The notes beneath the pieces were generated by a model. The model ran no database searches, was not told where the DNA came from, and saw only the letters and a list, made by a program, of their open reading frames with translations. DNA of 15,631 nucleotides from Cyclostephanos tholiformis (taxonomy: Eukaryota; Bacillariophyta; Thalassiosirophyceae; Thalassiosirales; Thalassiosiraceae). The position numbers were made by a program, and so were the translations under genes. The stretch's first letter is position 1. Every line of letters begins with the position of its first letter. Of the stretch, positions 1-9,448 are shown one piece after another. Where the stretch lies: assembly GCA_036939975.1 (NCBI GenBank), contig JALLPB010000457.1:1-15631 (forward strand), written 5' to 3'.

Positions 1-261
1 CACTTCATTTTTAAGCATTAAAATAAGCTCATAATTTTCTCTTCCTGACCTGAACCACATGCTACTTCACTTTCACTTGTACCATTTCACTTCTGGGGAA
101 ATGTTATCCATCAGCCTAGGTCAGTAGTGCCACGAGCATTAAGCATTGGTTGTAGTGCATAGCGCACAAAAACTGTCATGCCCCATGCTCCTGCTCCCTT
201 TGTCAAAACTGTTTGAATCAACAACATCCTACAGCAATGACAACTGTAATTCCAATGTTTT

Positions 262-327
262 GTTTTGCACCCTACTTGCACCCAAGAAGGGCTTTTTAGA
301 GTGTAGTGCTCAAGTAGGGTGCAAAAC
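262..327. repeat. Inverted repeat, 17-bp arms
   Basis: Arms at 262-278 and 311-327 are exact reverse complements around a 32-nt spacer, so a stem-loop could form. No gene is seen on either side. It could be part of a decayed transposable element; nothing in the sequence gives it a function. Confidence 0.7.
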
Positions 328-446
328 TGAGTCACGAGCAAACTTGCTTAGTGCATGCACACTTGCCTCCTGCTCTCTCTAAGGAGGGGCAGTTCAAGTG
401 ACAAGCAAAAGTAAAAAGATGCAAGTCATGAAGCAACAAACGAAAA

Positions 447-1019
447 TGTGACACAGAATTTTTGCTCTTTTTGAGACATATATCCCCAAAACAATTGTCA
501 TTGGCTTCAATTTCTTCTTTGGCTGAGAAAAAAAACAATCATTTTCTCAGGCCATTCTACAAATAAAATCTTTGAGTAACTTTTCACATCATGGTCATTT
601 TATTCTTGGAACCATACTTTATGTAAGGTACAACACTTATCATAGTACTTTACACTAAGCAAAATGCCCCATCCATCAATATAAGACTGATTTATCTAAA
701 AGGTGCTTTGAGGATTTTGCGGGAAGAAAAAACGGACGAAAAGTTTTGGCGAGCCGCTGAGGTTTACCAACAAGTTTCACTATTAGAAATCGGTCGGCGC
801 GTTAAGTGTAAGATATCATTCTGTAGCAAAAAGGAGAGAGAAACGACTAGTATTATTTTGTTTTCGCGTAACTTTCATTCTCAGAGAAAGATTTTACATC
901 GCCAAAAATGAACCACGGTCTGTCCGGTTGGAGTTTTTGCTCCCGCCAAAATCCTCAAAGCACCTTTTAGATAAATCAGTCTTATATGATTAATCAATTG
1001 TCAACAGAAAGCATGCTCA
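447..1019 (+). repeat. Direct repeat copy 1 (interrupted by a MITE)
   Basis: Positions 447-681 plus 985-1019 match 1060-1330 with scattered substitutions and small indels, at roughly 85-90 percent by eye. Copy 1 differs chiefly by a 303-bp insertion after the TA at 680-681. Neither copy encodes a convincing protein. This looks like a local tandem-type duplication of noncoding DNA, or two copies of one repeat family, that predates the MITE insertion. Confidence 0.85.
682..984. mobile_element. 303-bp MITE with 38-bp perfect TIRs and TA target duplication
   Basis: The terminal inverted repeats at 682-719 and 947-984 are identical over 38 bp, and similarity continues inward with small gaps. TA flanks the element on both sides (680-681 and 985-986). 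The neighbouring direct repeat copy carries the uninterrupted site with a single TA at 1296-1297, so both insertion and target duplication are visible. The inside holds no credible gene, so the element is non-autonomous. A TA duplication is typical of Tc1/mariner-type transposition, although some other superfamilies also use TA. The near-perfect arms suggest a fairly recent insertion. Confidence 0.92.
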
Positions 1020-1059
1020 CATTGGCACCAAGACAAGGTGTAAAGCACAAAACAAAGGA

Positions 1060-1330
1060 TGTGACACAGAATTTTTGCTTTTTATGAGACATATATCCAC
1101 AAAACTACAGTCATTGGCTTCAATTTTATCTTTGGCTGAGAAAAATCAAATCATTTTTCTCAGGCCATTTTACAAAGAATAAAATCCTTAAGTAACTTTT
1201 CACATCATGGTCATTTTATTCTTGGAACTGTACTGTATGTAAGGTACAACACATATCATAGTATTTTACACTAAGCAAAATGCCCCATCCATCAATAAGA
1301 TTGACCAATTGTCGACAGAAAGCATGCTCA
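1060..1330 (+). repeat. Direct repeat copy 2 (empty-site copy)
   Basis: This is the partner of 447-1019 without the MITE. It preserves the ancestral junction, with one TA at 1296-1297 where copy 1 carries the 303-bp element. The two copies lie in the same orientation about 40 bp apart. Confidence 0.85.
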
Positions 1331-1421
1331 TGTTGCCGCCAATAGCACCACCATGCTCTTATGATAGATATGGATCAGGCTCCGATGCTTTCCCCCCCCC
1401 AGGATGGGCGGAAAGTTGATG

Positions 1422-1469
1422 TGGAATCGATTGAGTGGAGATCAAGTGATCTCCACTCAATCGATTCCA
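1422..1469. repeat. Near-perfect 48-bp palindrome
   Basis: Two exact 23-bp arms, 1422-1444 and 1447-1469, are separated by only 2 nt (AG). Such a compact perfect hairpin stands out against its surroundings. It lies 20 to 30 bp after a run of ten C residues. It could be a cruciform-forming site, a MITE remnant or an assembly fold-back; the sequence does not decide. Confidence 0.85.
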
Positions 1470-3005
1470 ACTTGACCATAACATCTGTCATCCCACCCCA
1501 CAAATTTGTCTCTCTCTCTCTCGTCTCCTTCCCCCCCGGCTGTTCGCATTTGTTTTATGTTGTATAGTTGACATGGCACTTGAGTGCATCCTGCCTGTTG
1601 CTGTTCACTCTTGTTGTCTCATTGTCATCATCCCATTGTCGTCATCCAATTGCATTGTCATTGTCATCTTCATTGTTGAAACCCCCACACTGCCATAATC
1701 ATTGTCATCTCCACTCATTCATATTAATAGAAAGATTCATGGCAAAAGTGGCTGCTGATGGCCGGCCATACTCATCAGACATGGATGGGGCAAGCGATTT
1801 AACCTCACGACAATGGTGGATTGGTTGACAGCTACAAATGACTGTGGTTGTGGGAGGGAAGCGGCACCAATGGGGCGGGCAGTTGGGGGGTGGCCATTCT
1901 CCAACGATGAGTCCAAATTTTGGCAAAATCGGCCAAATAGTTGCCGAGTCATGGGCATCGGCATTGGTGGTTCAGGTGGGCACTGCTTTATTTTCATTTG
2001 CATTCTGCGACTTCTCACTTTTCACTTCTCTGAGCACTTGAAAAGGCGAGCAAAAAAAGAAGAACTGCAAGGAACATTTGACTATTCTAGACTTCAATCT
2101 GCAATTGCGGTATGCCACTTTTTACACTTCGAAAGCACTTGAACCGCCCCTAAGACCACTCTAATTCTTAGAGAGCGGTACTTAGTTAACCGGCCTTTCG
2201 GGTCCGGGTTTTTGTAATAATTATTTTGCTGGCACAATGCGAGTTAAATCGCGATCCTGCTCCCAACCTTGATTGTAATATTGGGGATTAAAGGGGGATT
2301 AGTCATCATGTGCTGAACCTAAGTGGAGGGGATCGATTCCCCATCATATTTAGATGTAGGAACTGCACTGGTGGAGTCCCTCCGTCGCATCAGCGGGGGG
2401 GTGATTTGGGCTTCATCAAAGCCACAAACCAGTTGAAAATTTCATGCATGCAAGGGGGAATCAATCACCAAGAAATCGAAGTAATATCCCAACATTACAC
2501 AACAATCAAACAACCACACTGATAGGCTAGTTCAATTAATGCATTAATAATGCAATTATGCTAATTTCAATGGCATCTCCGGCCCCAGAAGCCCCATTTA
2601 TTAGGTGTTTAGAGCATCCGCTGCAAAATTCCAAATGTAACAAATTTGCCCCCATTGGAAAACATGTCGGCATTCCCCTTGCCTGCCAAATTGGACCATG
2701 CCATAACACATGTTGCATCCATATGGTGTGCTGATGCAGCTACCGATGCCGGGGGGTTGACATCTGATGATGGCAAGGGGTCAAACAAAGGGCCACCATG
2801 GTGGCGGCTCGTTTACAAAAAAACTGACTTGTCTCTGGAGTCCAACCCATAATTTGCTAAAACTAAATACAAGTTCTATGGTAGGACCCAAAAGGCAAAG
2901 TAAACTGGTTACCATATTTGATACTAGGAAAGTGTGTTATTCTCCATCTTCTCTTCAAAAGTAGAGGTCTCTACGTATCGTTCTATTATTACTACACTCC
3001 CATAC
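1470..3005. other. Intergenic stretch without a supported gene
   Basis: Open frames here are short, overlap on both strands and show no recognisable domain. Around 1620-1720 there is low-complexity sequence rich in iterated TTGTCATC-like units. A 16-bp segment at 2136-2151 is an inverted match, with one mismatch, to 385-400. Nothing else can be supported. Confidence 0.6.
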
Positions 3006-3395
3006 GATTCCTATTATCTGCCACTCTTTTTCTGTCCATTGTCCGTCAGAAAAAAATAGAGTTATTCTTTACACCCGCTACTACCCACCCCCCACAGCGC
3101 GTGCAACCCTAACAATCGGGGCAGCTTGTGCAACCCTAACAAATCAGGGCTGCGAAAAAAAAAACAACTATCAGGGCAAAAGAAAAAGATGTGAGATTCA
3201 ATTGAACTTCCGGGACTCAGATCTGCATCCATTGTTGCCTGCCGTACCAATTCTACCACTCCATCCTACACTCACCTTCCTCACTGTGTTTTCACATAAT
3301 ATGAACCAATAATATAACCCTAATGATTTCGCTATTAACCCTAATGGATTTTTCTGACGGACGATGGACAGAAAAAGAGTGGCAGAATAGGAATC
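3006..3395. mobile_element. MITE-like element with 47-49 bp inverted repeats
   Basis: The arms at 3006-3054 and 3349-3395 are reverse complements apart from one 2-nt indel and one substitution. The enclosed 294 bp hold a short tandem duplication (14-bp units at 3101-3114 and 3128-3141) and no gene. I could not find a convincing target-site duplication, so the exact ends are uncertain. The right arm ends about 170 bp upstream of the NSF start codon, so the element may supply part of the NSF promoter or leader. Confidence 0.7.
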
Positions 3396-3568
3396 CTGAC
3401 GACTATTCAGCATGGGAATCATTACAACTTTGCGCACTCGCGCCGTCGGAAAATCTCAACCCACGAATAAGTAAGACCCTCAAGACAAAGAGGCTATTGA
3501 GGAGGTTGGTCGCTGCAACAGCCGATCGACCCAGAGATAGAGTACTAGCAAGCATCCAAACAATAAAT

Positions 3569-4480
3569 ATGAGCAAGAAGGGAGCCGTAGTTTTGCAGGT
3601 GGGTAACCTCCCCTCGAATCGCCTCGCGTTGACCAACAAGGTTTACCTATCCCCCAAGGTCCACGGCTACCTCGTCGAGGCAACCTCCCCCGCGTCGTCT
3701 CCCTACGGCGGACCGCTTGTCTCGGTCGGGCCGCACGTGTACATCGCCGAATGCCACGCGTCAGTACCCGACGACAAAATCGCGCTGAACGGCCTCCAGC
3801 GTCGATTCGCGCAATTGTCGCTCGCGAACAAGGTCGAGATACGTCCGTTTTCGATCCCGGCGCGGTACGCCCTCGCTACCTTGGAGATTGGCGTGGACAC
3901 GCTGAAGAAATCGCCGGGCGGCACTCCGCCGAGGGAGATCGATACGGACCGATTGTCGAGTGACTTCCTATTGAATTACGAGGGACACGTCTTCGAGAAG
4001 GGGCAGACGTTGGCCATGGACTTCGAGGGGACCATGATGGAAATGCAGGTCGTGGATATGAAGCAGATGGACCTCGGCGGGGGAGGGGCGGCGGCGGGGG
4101 GGGGGGGGGGCGGGGCGGCGAAGGTTGGACAATACCTCGCCCCCACGGTAATCTCCTTCTCCCGACAGCAGGGATCCAAATCGCTATCGCTCGTGGGATC
4201 GAAGGTCGCGGGGGGGGCGGGGGGGGGGGCGAATACCATATTCCTGTCCGATTTCGATTTCGAGAAGCTGGGGATCGGCGGACTCGATGCCGAATTCAAC
4301 CAGATCTTCCGCAGGGCGTTCGCGAGTCGAATATGGCCGGCACACGTGATCAAGCAGCTCGGGATCAATCACGTGAGGGGGATGTTGCTCTTCGGCCCCC
4401 CCGGTTGCGGCAAGACTCTCATCGCCAGGCAGATCGGGAAGGTATTGAACGCACGCGAGCCGAAGATCGTCAACGGTCCC
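3569..4480 (+). CDS. NSF: Vesicle-fusing ATPase NSF/Sec18, 5' part (N domain and start of D1)
   Basis: NSF is the hexameric AAA+ ATPase that, with SNAP adaptors, disassembles SNARE complexes after membrane fusion. This part encodes residues 1-304. An N-terminal adaptor-binding domain covers roughly residues 1-165. A Gly/Ala-rich linker follows. The D1 ATPase then begins with the family signature IGGLDAEF and the Walker A motif GPPGCGKT (residues 276-283). The frame is open upstream to 3323, but NSF-like sequence starts just after the ATG at 3569, so I chose that start. The linker contains two glycine stretches encoded by G runs (15 G at 4096-4110; 8 and 11 G at 4210-4229), which could slip in sequencing. 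Beyond 4480 the frame continues to a stop at 4537 but no longer matches NSF. The rest of the gene resumes at 11053. Together the parts make 753 codons. Confidence 0.93.
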
Positions 4481-4537
4481 AAGACACTAAACAAGTCGTC
4501 GGCGGGAGTGAGGAGAAGGTCGGACGCTCTGAAGTGA
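4481..4537 (+). pseudogene. Degenerate NSF continuation with 1-nt deletion
   Basis: From 4481 to 4520 the sequence aligns with 11108-11148 of the intact NSF 3' part, with seven substitutions, all transitions, and one missing T after 4495. That deletion shifts the frame, and the NSF reading then ends at a stop at 4535-4537. After 4520 similarity disappears. The fragment therefore derives from an NSF copy but cannot encode the rest of D1: Walker B and all of D2 are absent. Either the upstream NSF part really ends here as a truncated copy, or two loci were joined through the preceding 55 identical bases. Confidence 0.75.
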
Positions 4538-4558
4538 TTCAGTTAGTGAATTGGAATC

Positions 4559-5245
4559 ATGAGTAGCAAATGGGACACCAAGGACGTCGACGAATTCGAT
4601 GAGGTCCAAGGTCGCGACAACTCCTCAGCGAAGAATAACCAAGTCGCAACGACCACAATCCGCATCGCTCCTCCGTCAGTGTCTGAGAAGAACGACCGCC
4701 GCGCGGTCCGCGATCGAACGAGACGAAGGCGGCCTCGGAAATTGAGGATCGATGATGATCGAGACGACGGTACCACGGGATCATCGACGGCGGAAAACGA
4801 TATCGCGAAACGACGATTCATATACGAACCGGATATCGCATCCTTCGTTTCGGGATGCATTCCCGGAGTATCCATCGCGACGGCGGTGACCGAGGGAGGC
4901 ATCTCAAGCCCCTCGATTCGGAGGCGATCCCTCCCCCTGCTGTCGTTCCTGTCATCGACTCACCTGGCCGCCGCGGAGAAAAAACGCAAAGAGGTGGATA
5001 GAGAAAAACGTAATTCCATGGCGGAGGAAGAAGCGAGGAAGGCACTATTGCTAAATCCAATCGTGCCAACGGGAGGAGGTCAGGTCGAAACGACGCAGCT
5101 GGGTGTGGTGGAAACGCCCCCTCCTCCATCGAACGAAGGGACACGCGCGGCGATGACGTCCACGACTACGATTGCAATAGAAGGGAAATCGAATATTCTG
5201 ATGCCTCCGTTACTTAGAGATTTTTTGCGTGAGATTAGAAAGTAA
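4559..5245 (+). CDS. Hypothetical protein, 228 residues
   Basis: I do not recognise this protein. Codon choice (many ATC, GAC, TCG and GCG) resembles the neighbouring NSF, and the frame is long for its strand, which supports real coding. Residues about 40-65 are strongly basic with an RRRRPRK cluster that could be a nuclear-targeting signal. A Lys/Glu-rich, probably helical part lies at about residues 140-165, and the C-terminus is low in complexity until a short hydrophobic end. No signal peptide or membrane segment is evident. It starts 22 bp after the stop of the broken NSF frame, so it could also be the last exon of a gene whose 5' end was lost in a rearrangement. Its stop lies only 24 bp from that of the convergent membrane-protein gene. 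Confidence 0.5.
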   Translation: MSSKWDTKDVDEFDEVQGRDNSSAKNNQVATTTIRIAPPSVSEKNDRRAVRDRTRRRRPRKLRIDDDRDDGTTGSSTAENDIAKRRFIYEPDIASFVSGCIPGVSIATAVTEGGISSPSIRRRSLPLLSFLSSTHLAAAEKKRKEVDREKRNSMAEEEARKALLLNPIVPTGGGQVETTQLGVVETPPPPSNEGTRAAMTSTTTIAIEGKSNILMPPLLRDFLREIRK

Positions 5246-5269
5246 TTTCTATAGTTGGTGGAGGCTGAA

Positions 5270-8200
5270 TTAATCCATGTGAACTCTTGTGGTATGTACA
5301 TTCGCACTCATTGGTGGCCCCGAGGGCGATAATTTCAAGGTAGATGATTTTCTTGGATGCCTCGGCGGCGGTGTTAATAAGTTTGGTGGATCTGGAGGAG
5401 GGCCGTCAAATGTAAGCACCGAAGCTTCTCTCACTGGGGACTGTTTCGGGAACGAGACCTTTGTAGATGTCCTCGATGTGGGTCTCTCGACCAAGTCGGG
5501 TGTGTCTCTCTTCATTCTCAGACTCGTAGGTAATTCATCATGATCTAAGGCGGACTGTATCGGATTTTTGTGATCTAAATCGAGCCGTATCGGACTTGTT
5601 CCGCTTCCGTTAATGTACTTAGGGGGCGATCTAAGCTGCGCCATCTCGAGGTCAAGTCCATCTTTCTCACGAGAAGGTGAATGCGATTCGCCCCCCATAC
5701 TAATCGGAATGGCCTCCATAGTGAAGAACAGGTCGGTATGAGGAAACCCCCCACCTTTACCAGCAAGTTTTAGCTTCTCCCAATCCAAGACGTAGATATC
5801 ATCCGAATCGACCTTCGTCGGATGGAAGAAACGCCGAAAACGTAAACGTTTGTCAATCACTATGTTTGCTTGGTGCAGCATCACCAACAAACCGAAAAAT
5901 GTCCCCGCCAGGATAAGCAGGAATATTGTCCAGTCGACCGCATCACTGCGACCTTCAGGGTGCATGTGTGGTGGCGGCACAGTTTCCAACGATCTAGTCA
6001 CACCCCAGTAAGGAGCGGTCAGGTTCAGACGAAAGAACACCTCCCCGTCCACGTATATATATGCAATTATCAAGTCCTGCCTCTCAATAATTTGACCACT
6101 TTTTTCATTACTGTCATCCTCTATCTGATCATTCCGATCTGCACGCGCAGCAGAGTGGTTTATATCTTCCTGTGTTCGGATGCCATACTTAGGATCGCTG
6201 AAACAGCTCGACAATATCGAAGTCATTAATACACCATCTCCGCTCAGAAGAGCTTCTGCTGACGCCTTTGACCTAGCTGCAACGCTTGCATCCTTTGCTT
6301 TCTGTGCCGCCTTAGCTGCTTCGCTGGTTGCAGCGGCGGTGTCAGCCTGAAACAAACGGAATAGGGAAATAAACAATTATCTCGTAAACAGAGCACATCA
6401 TTGAAGATTAACGAAAGACCAAAACATTCAATATTTAGCACTTACTGCTGAGGTTGTATTGGATGCTACAACAGCGACTAAGGTAAATTATACGTTCAAA
6501 GTGTGAGTATTTGTGAAAAAATTTCAGCAGCTGTTGAAGCATGTTTTGGCTCACCTGCATTATCTGCAGCCTTGGCTATTAGACGTGTTATATGTGAGTC
6601 TTCGTGGTCGGTGAAACAGCAAATGTCATTTCTGGCTTACCTGCTTCGATCGCCGCATCGGCTGGGTCATTTTCAACTGGATCTTCGAATGGTTTCCCGG
6701 CTTCGGTTTGATCGTCTGCGAAGCCTTTTGCATCATCTGTTTCTGTAGAGTTCGTCAAAACAACTCCACTTGTACGAAAAAATTCAGAGACGTCATCATC
6801 ATCATCATCATCAATAGCTCCAGGAGTAATTTTTAGCGTAACCTCATCGGTGGAATTATCGAGCATCTCGTTTAACTGCCTTCCTCTGTAAAGTAAGTCC
6901 ATCAAAGGTGACCATAGATACCGATGTTGACGATTACCTGTCATATTGAATTCGTCTTCTCTGTCATCCAACATGGTGTGATCTATTTCCTCAATTGCTG
7001 TGCTGTTTCCAACAATATTGTCACCGCCACCGGTAGCGAGGTTGCTTTCCGATATCTCAATAGCGTCTTTTCCAGAGTAGCTAGAAGCATCTGGAACTCC
7101 GAGAGTATCATGTTTACTCTCACCATCTTTTGTTGAATCCCCCCCCCCCCTGGCAGTGTTGTTTGTATTATTCATATTGCTCGCTGCATTCGATGGAGCA
7201 ATTGTAGGCGCCTGGGTTGGCGGGGGGTCATACATAGAATAGTCACCTGAAAAATCAGACAAAAATGTATCAGTGAGCAGGACATCAGAGATAAACCATG
7301 CATGAAATCTTCACCATACCTGTTTTTATGGCGTTCGCACAGTTGAAAAATTTCTCATAAAACACCGCAGCGCGAGATGCCTCTAATGTGCCCTTAACCA
7401 TTTCCACGTTTGAATTCATTTGATTCCTTTTGGTGTTAGAATCTGCCACGTCGCCCAAAGTTCCTCTACTCTCTCCTTGACCCCCCCCCTGCCTCTCAAC
7501 ACCAGCTTCCTCTGGATCGGATACATAGAACTGAATTCTGCTTCTAGGAGGCACCAGCAATGGGTCAATCTCGACGTATAATTCTGCCAAATCACGAAAC
7601 ATATCCACGACGAAATCATCCGCACCTGAACTTCTCAAAACCAAATTGCCAGAGGGTATCGACACAACCTCGAAGGGTTGATATCTCGGCCGTTTATAGT
7701 TATATTCCGCTGCATGTTGAATGATCTTCTCAAGAACAACGCCAGTTATAGGAGCCATATAATATGCATCTGTCCATTCGTTGGAAATTTGAGTGGAGTA
7801 GTATACCCTGCCGTCATTTGCCCATGTCGCGTATTTTCCAATGTTGCTATAACCCGCCTCGGCAATCAGCTCTGTATCCATATGTACCACAGGCATCGCT
7901 TCGAAAGATCTTGTAATGCCGACGCGTTCTGGTCCATATTCTAAAGTCAACTCGAAGTATTTGCGATGCTCATGATCGTTGCGCTGTGAAGAAGGCGATG
8001 CAGTCGAAGAACGAGAGCTGTGCGACGCAGATGCAACACGAGGGCGATAGCGAAACGCCAACGCCGATTTGTGTACCATAACTGGTCCCGATGGGATGTT
8101 GGCTGAGGCGGTAGAGGAGCTGGCAGGCGCGTTCTCTCCCGCCTTTGATTCAGACGCGCGTGTGCTGGAAATTGTTATGCCCCCGTCAAGCATCCCTCGA

Positions 8201-8787
8201 GCCTTCCTACTTCCATCCCCCCCGGAATTTTCCCATCCACCGAAGTTGGATGCCACATTTGACAAATGCGCCATCCTAGTCACGACGTAGACCTCCACGA
8301 CATCGCTCGCATCCAAATGCGATATCAGAGAAGATAATTGAGACGCCCTGGATAAAATTGTCGCTGTTGCACCTTCCTCTGGAGAGCTCGGTTTGGCATC
8401 CTCGATGACACTGCGTTTATCACGCGAGGATTTTTCATTCTCAGGAATAGAATCGTCCATGTCATCGCCGACTGTTAGCTCGGTTTTCGAATAATGCATG
8501 CTCTCGAAACCCCATGCAATGGTTTGGGCCGAGGCAATGCAAAGAACAAGCAGGAATGATAGCACCGTGGCGGGGGGGGAAGGCTGGAGGCGAAAATTGC
8601 TATACCCTTTGGGATATCTTGATTCAGGATTTTTTTTGCATTTATACCTAGGCATTCGATTTATTTGGCCGCGATCTGTTGAGCGAGCAGTGCGGCGTTC
8701 AGAAGCGGACGCCTCTCGCCGATGATGCCATTGCAGTTGTTGTGCCTGCCACCTATCAGCCAGCGGTAATTCTTCCACTGAATCCAT
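5270..8787 (-). CDS. Predicted type I membrane protein, five exons, unknown family
   Basis: Exons inferred from GT-AG sites and frame: 8787-7320, 7246-6641, 6575-6555 (21 nt), 6465-6446 (20 nt) and 6346-5270. Introns are 73, 65, 89 and 99 bp. The spliced frame is 1063 codons. Residues 73-91 are hydrophobic and look like a signal peptide. Met45 (ATG at 8655) would place it nearer the start and may be the true initiator. Exon 2 is rich in N-x-S/T sequons and ends in Ala-rich sequence that continues through the two micro-exons into exon 5. One membrane segment lies at about residues 844-868, followed by basic residues, so a lumenal or extracellular N-terminal part and a cytoplasmic tail of about 195 residues rich in Pro/Ser are expected. 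There is no kinase domain, so IRE1 or PERK is not supported. Function unknown. The micro-exons are the least certain part of the model. Confidence 0.72.
6793..6813. repeat. ATC trinucleotide microsatellite in exon 2
   Basis: Seven consecutive trinucleotides read on the minus strand as an Asp run in exon 2 of the membrane-protein gene. Such in-frame repeats vary readily in copy number without breaking the frame. Confidence 0.8.
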
Positions 8788-9270
8788 TTCGATTGAGCAG
8801 TCTTAACGTCTGCTGGGGGCGTAGGCCTCAACACATAGTACTACTTTCAAAAGTTCGTCGAAAAAGCCATTAGCAAGCATCATGGTTCATTGGTGCTTTC
8901 AATAATTATTTTTGGGTTTGTTTTATCCTTTCTCTACAAGCCGATCGGGGCTTCGCCGCAGTACGTGGCTGTTTCGTTTTTGGGAGGAATACTCTCTAGT
9001 AGGGGGCGTTTGGGCAAAAAAGGGTGTTACGCTCCGCAGGGGCAACGGATTTCTGAGAAGGTAGAAATCCTCTGCAAGCCGAATTGTTAAGTGTATGGTA
9101 TTATGTTAGGCAAGCCGACACATCGTTGACGTACAAACAGGTTTTGCCGCGCCTTTTTTTTCGCCCTAGAGTAGCTAAAAATTGTGAGTTGTGCGCGCGT
9201 ACCGTCCGATATTGAGGTTGAGGGAATGGAGTTCAGGGTCAAACGAGCAAAAAAGGGTTTGGGTAATTGC
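8788..9270. other. Intergenic region between membrane-protein gene and transposon
   Basis: No credible gene is present. It should hold the promoter of the minus-strand membrane-protein gene and perhaps the 3' end of the transposon carrying the transposase. Two similar stretches rich in G and A, near 9003-9025 and 9238-9260, share a GTTTGGGCAAAAAAGGG-like or CAAACGAGCAAAAAAGGG-like core. I could not pair either with a terminal inverted repeat beyond the transposase. Confidence 0.5.
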
Positions 9271-9395
9271 ATGCGTGTGAACACGCATAAGTCACCAGAG
9301 CGGTCCAGATGCGTGCTAGCACGCATGTATTCGGTGTGCATGCGTGCGAACCCGCATCTGCGACCACAGTGATCAAGGTGCGGGCTGGCATGCAT
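9271..9395. repeat. Four iterated 18-bp palindromes
   Basis: Units at 9271-9288, 9309-9326, 9340-9357 and 9378-9395 resemble ATGCGTGCTAGCACGCAT. The second is a perfect palindrome, the first is perfect except for its central 2 nt, and the other two are degenerate. Spacers are 20, 13 and 20 bp, so the array looks like a 69-bp unit (two palindromes) repeated twice. It lies just beyond the transposase stop codon and may be subterminal transposase-binding sites; that role is inference. Confidence 0.8.
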
Positions 9396-9448
9396 ATAAT
9401 ATCGAGTATCATTAAATAGAAGGATCCCTACGTTATATGATTCTACTG

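Noticed and set aside
447..1330. CRISPR or satellite array
   Set aside because: Only two repeat copies exist, they are about 270 bp long, and the difference between them is fully explained by a MITE insertion.
1361..2142. Several short overlapping open frames as genes
   Set aside because: They lie on both strands, overlap, are of low complexity and show no domain, start context or splice pattern worth supporting.
3323..3568. N-terminal extension of NSF using the upstream in-frame ATG
   Set aside because: The segment overlaps the MITE-like right arm and shows no NSF similarity, while NSF-like sequence starts soon after the ATG at 3569.
5270..8787. IRE1- or PERK-type stress sensor
   Set aside because: The layout (signal peptide, lumenal part, one membrane span) is similar, but the cytoplasmic tail has no kinase or nuclease motifs.
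9087..9395. Small minus-strand protein with repeated His/Arg/Cys pattern
   Set aside because: The apparent protein repeats are a by-product of the 69-bp DNA palindrome repeat.
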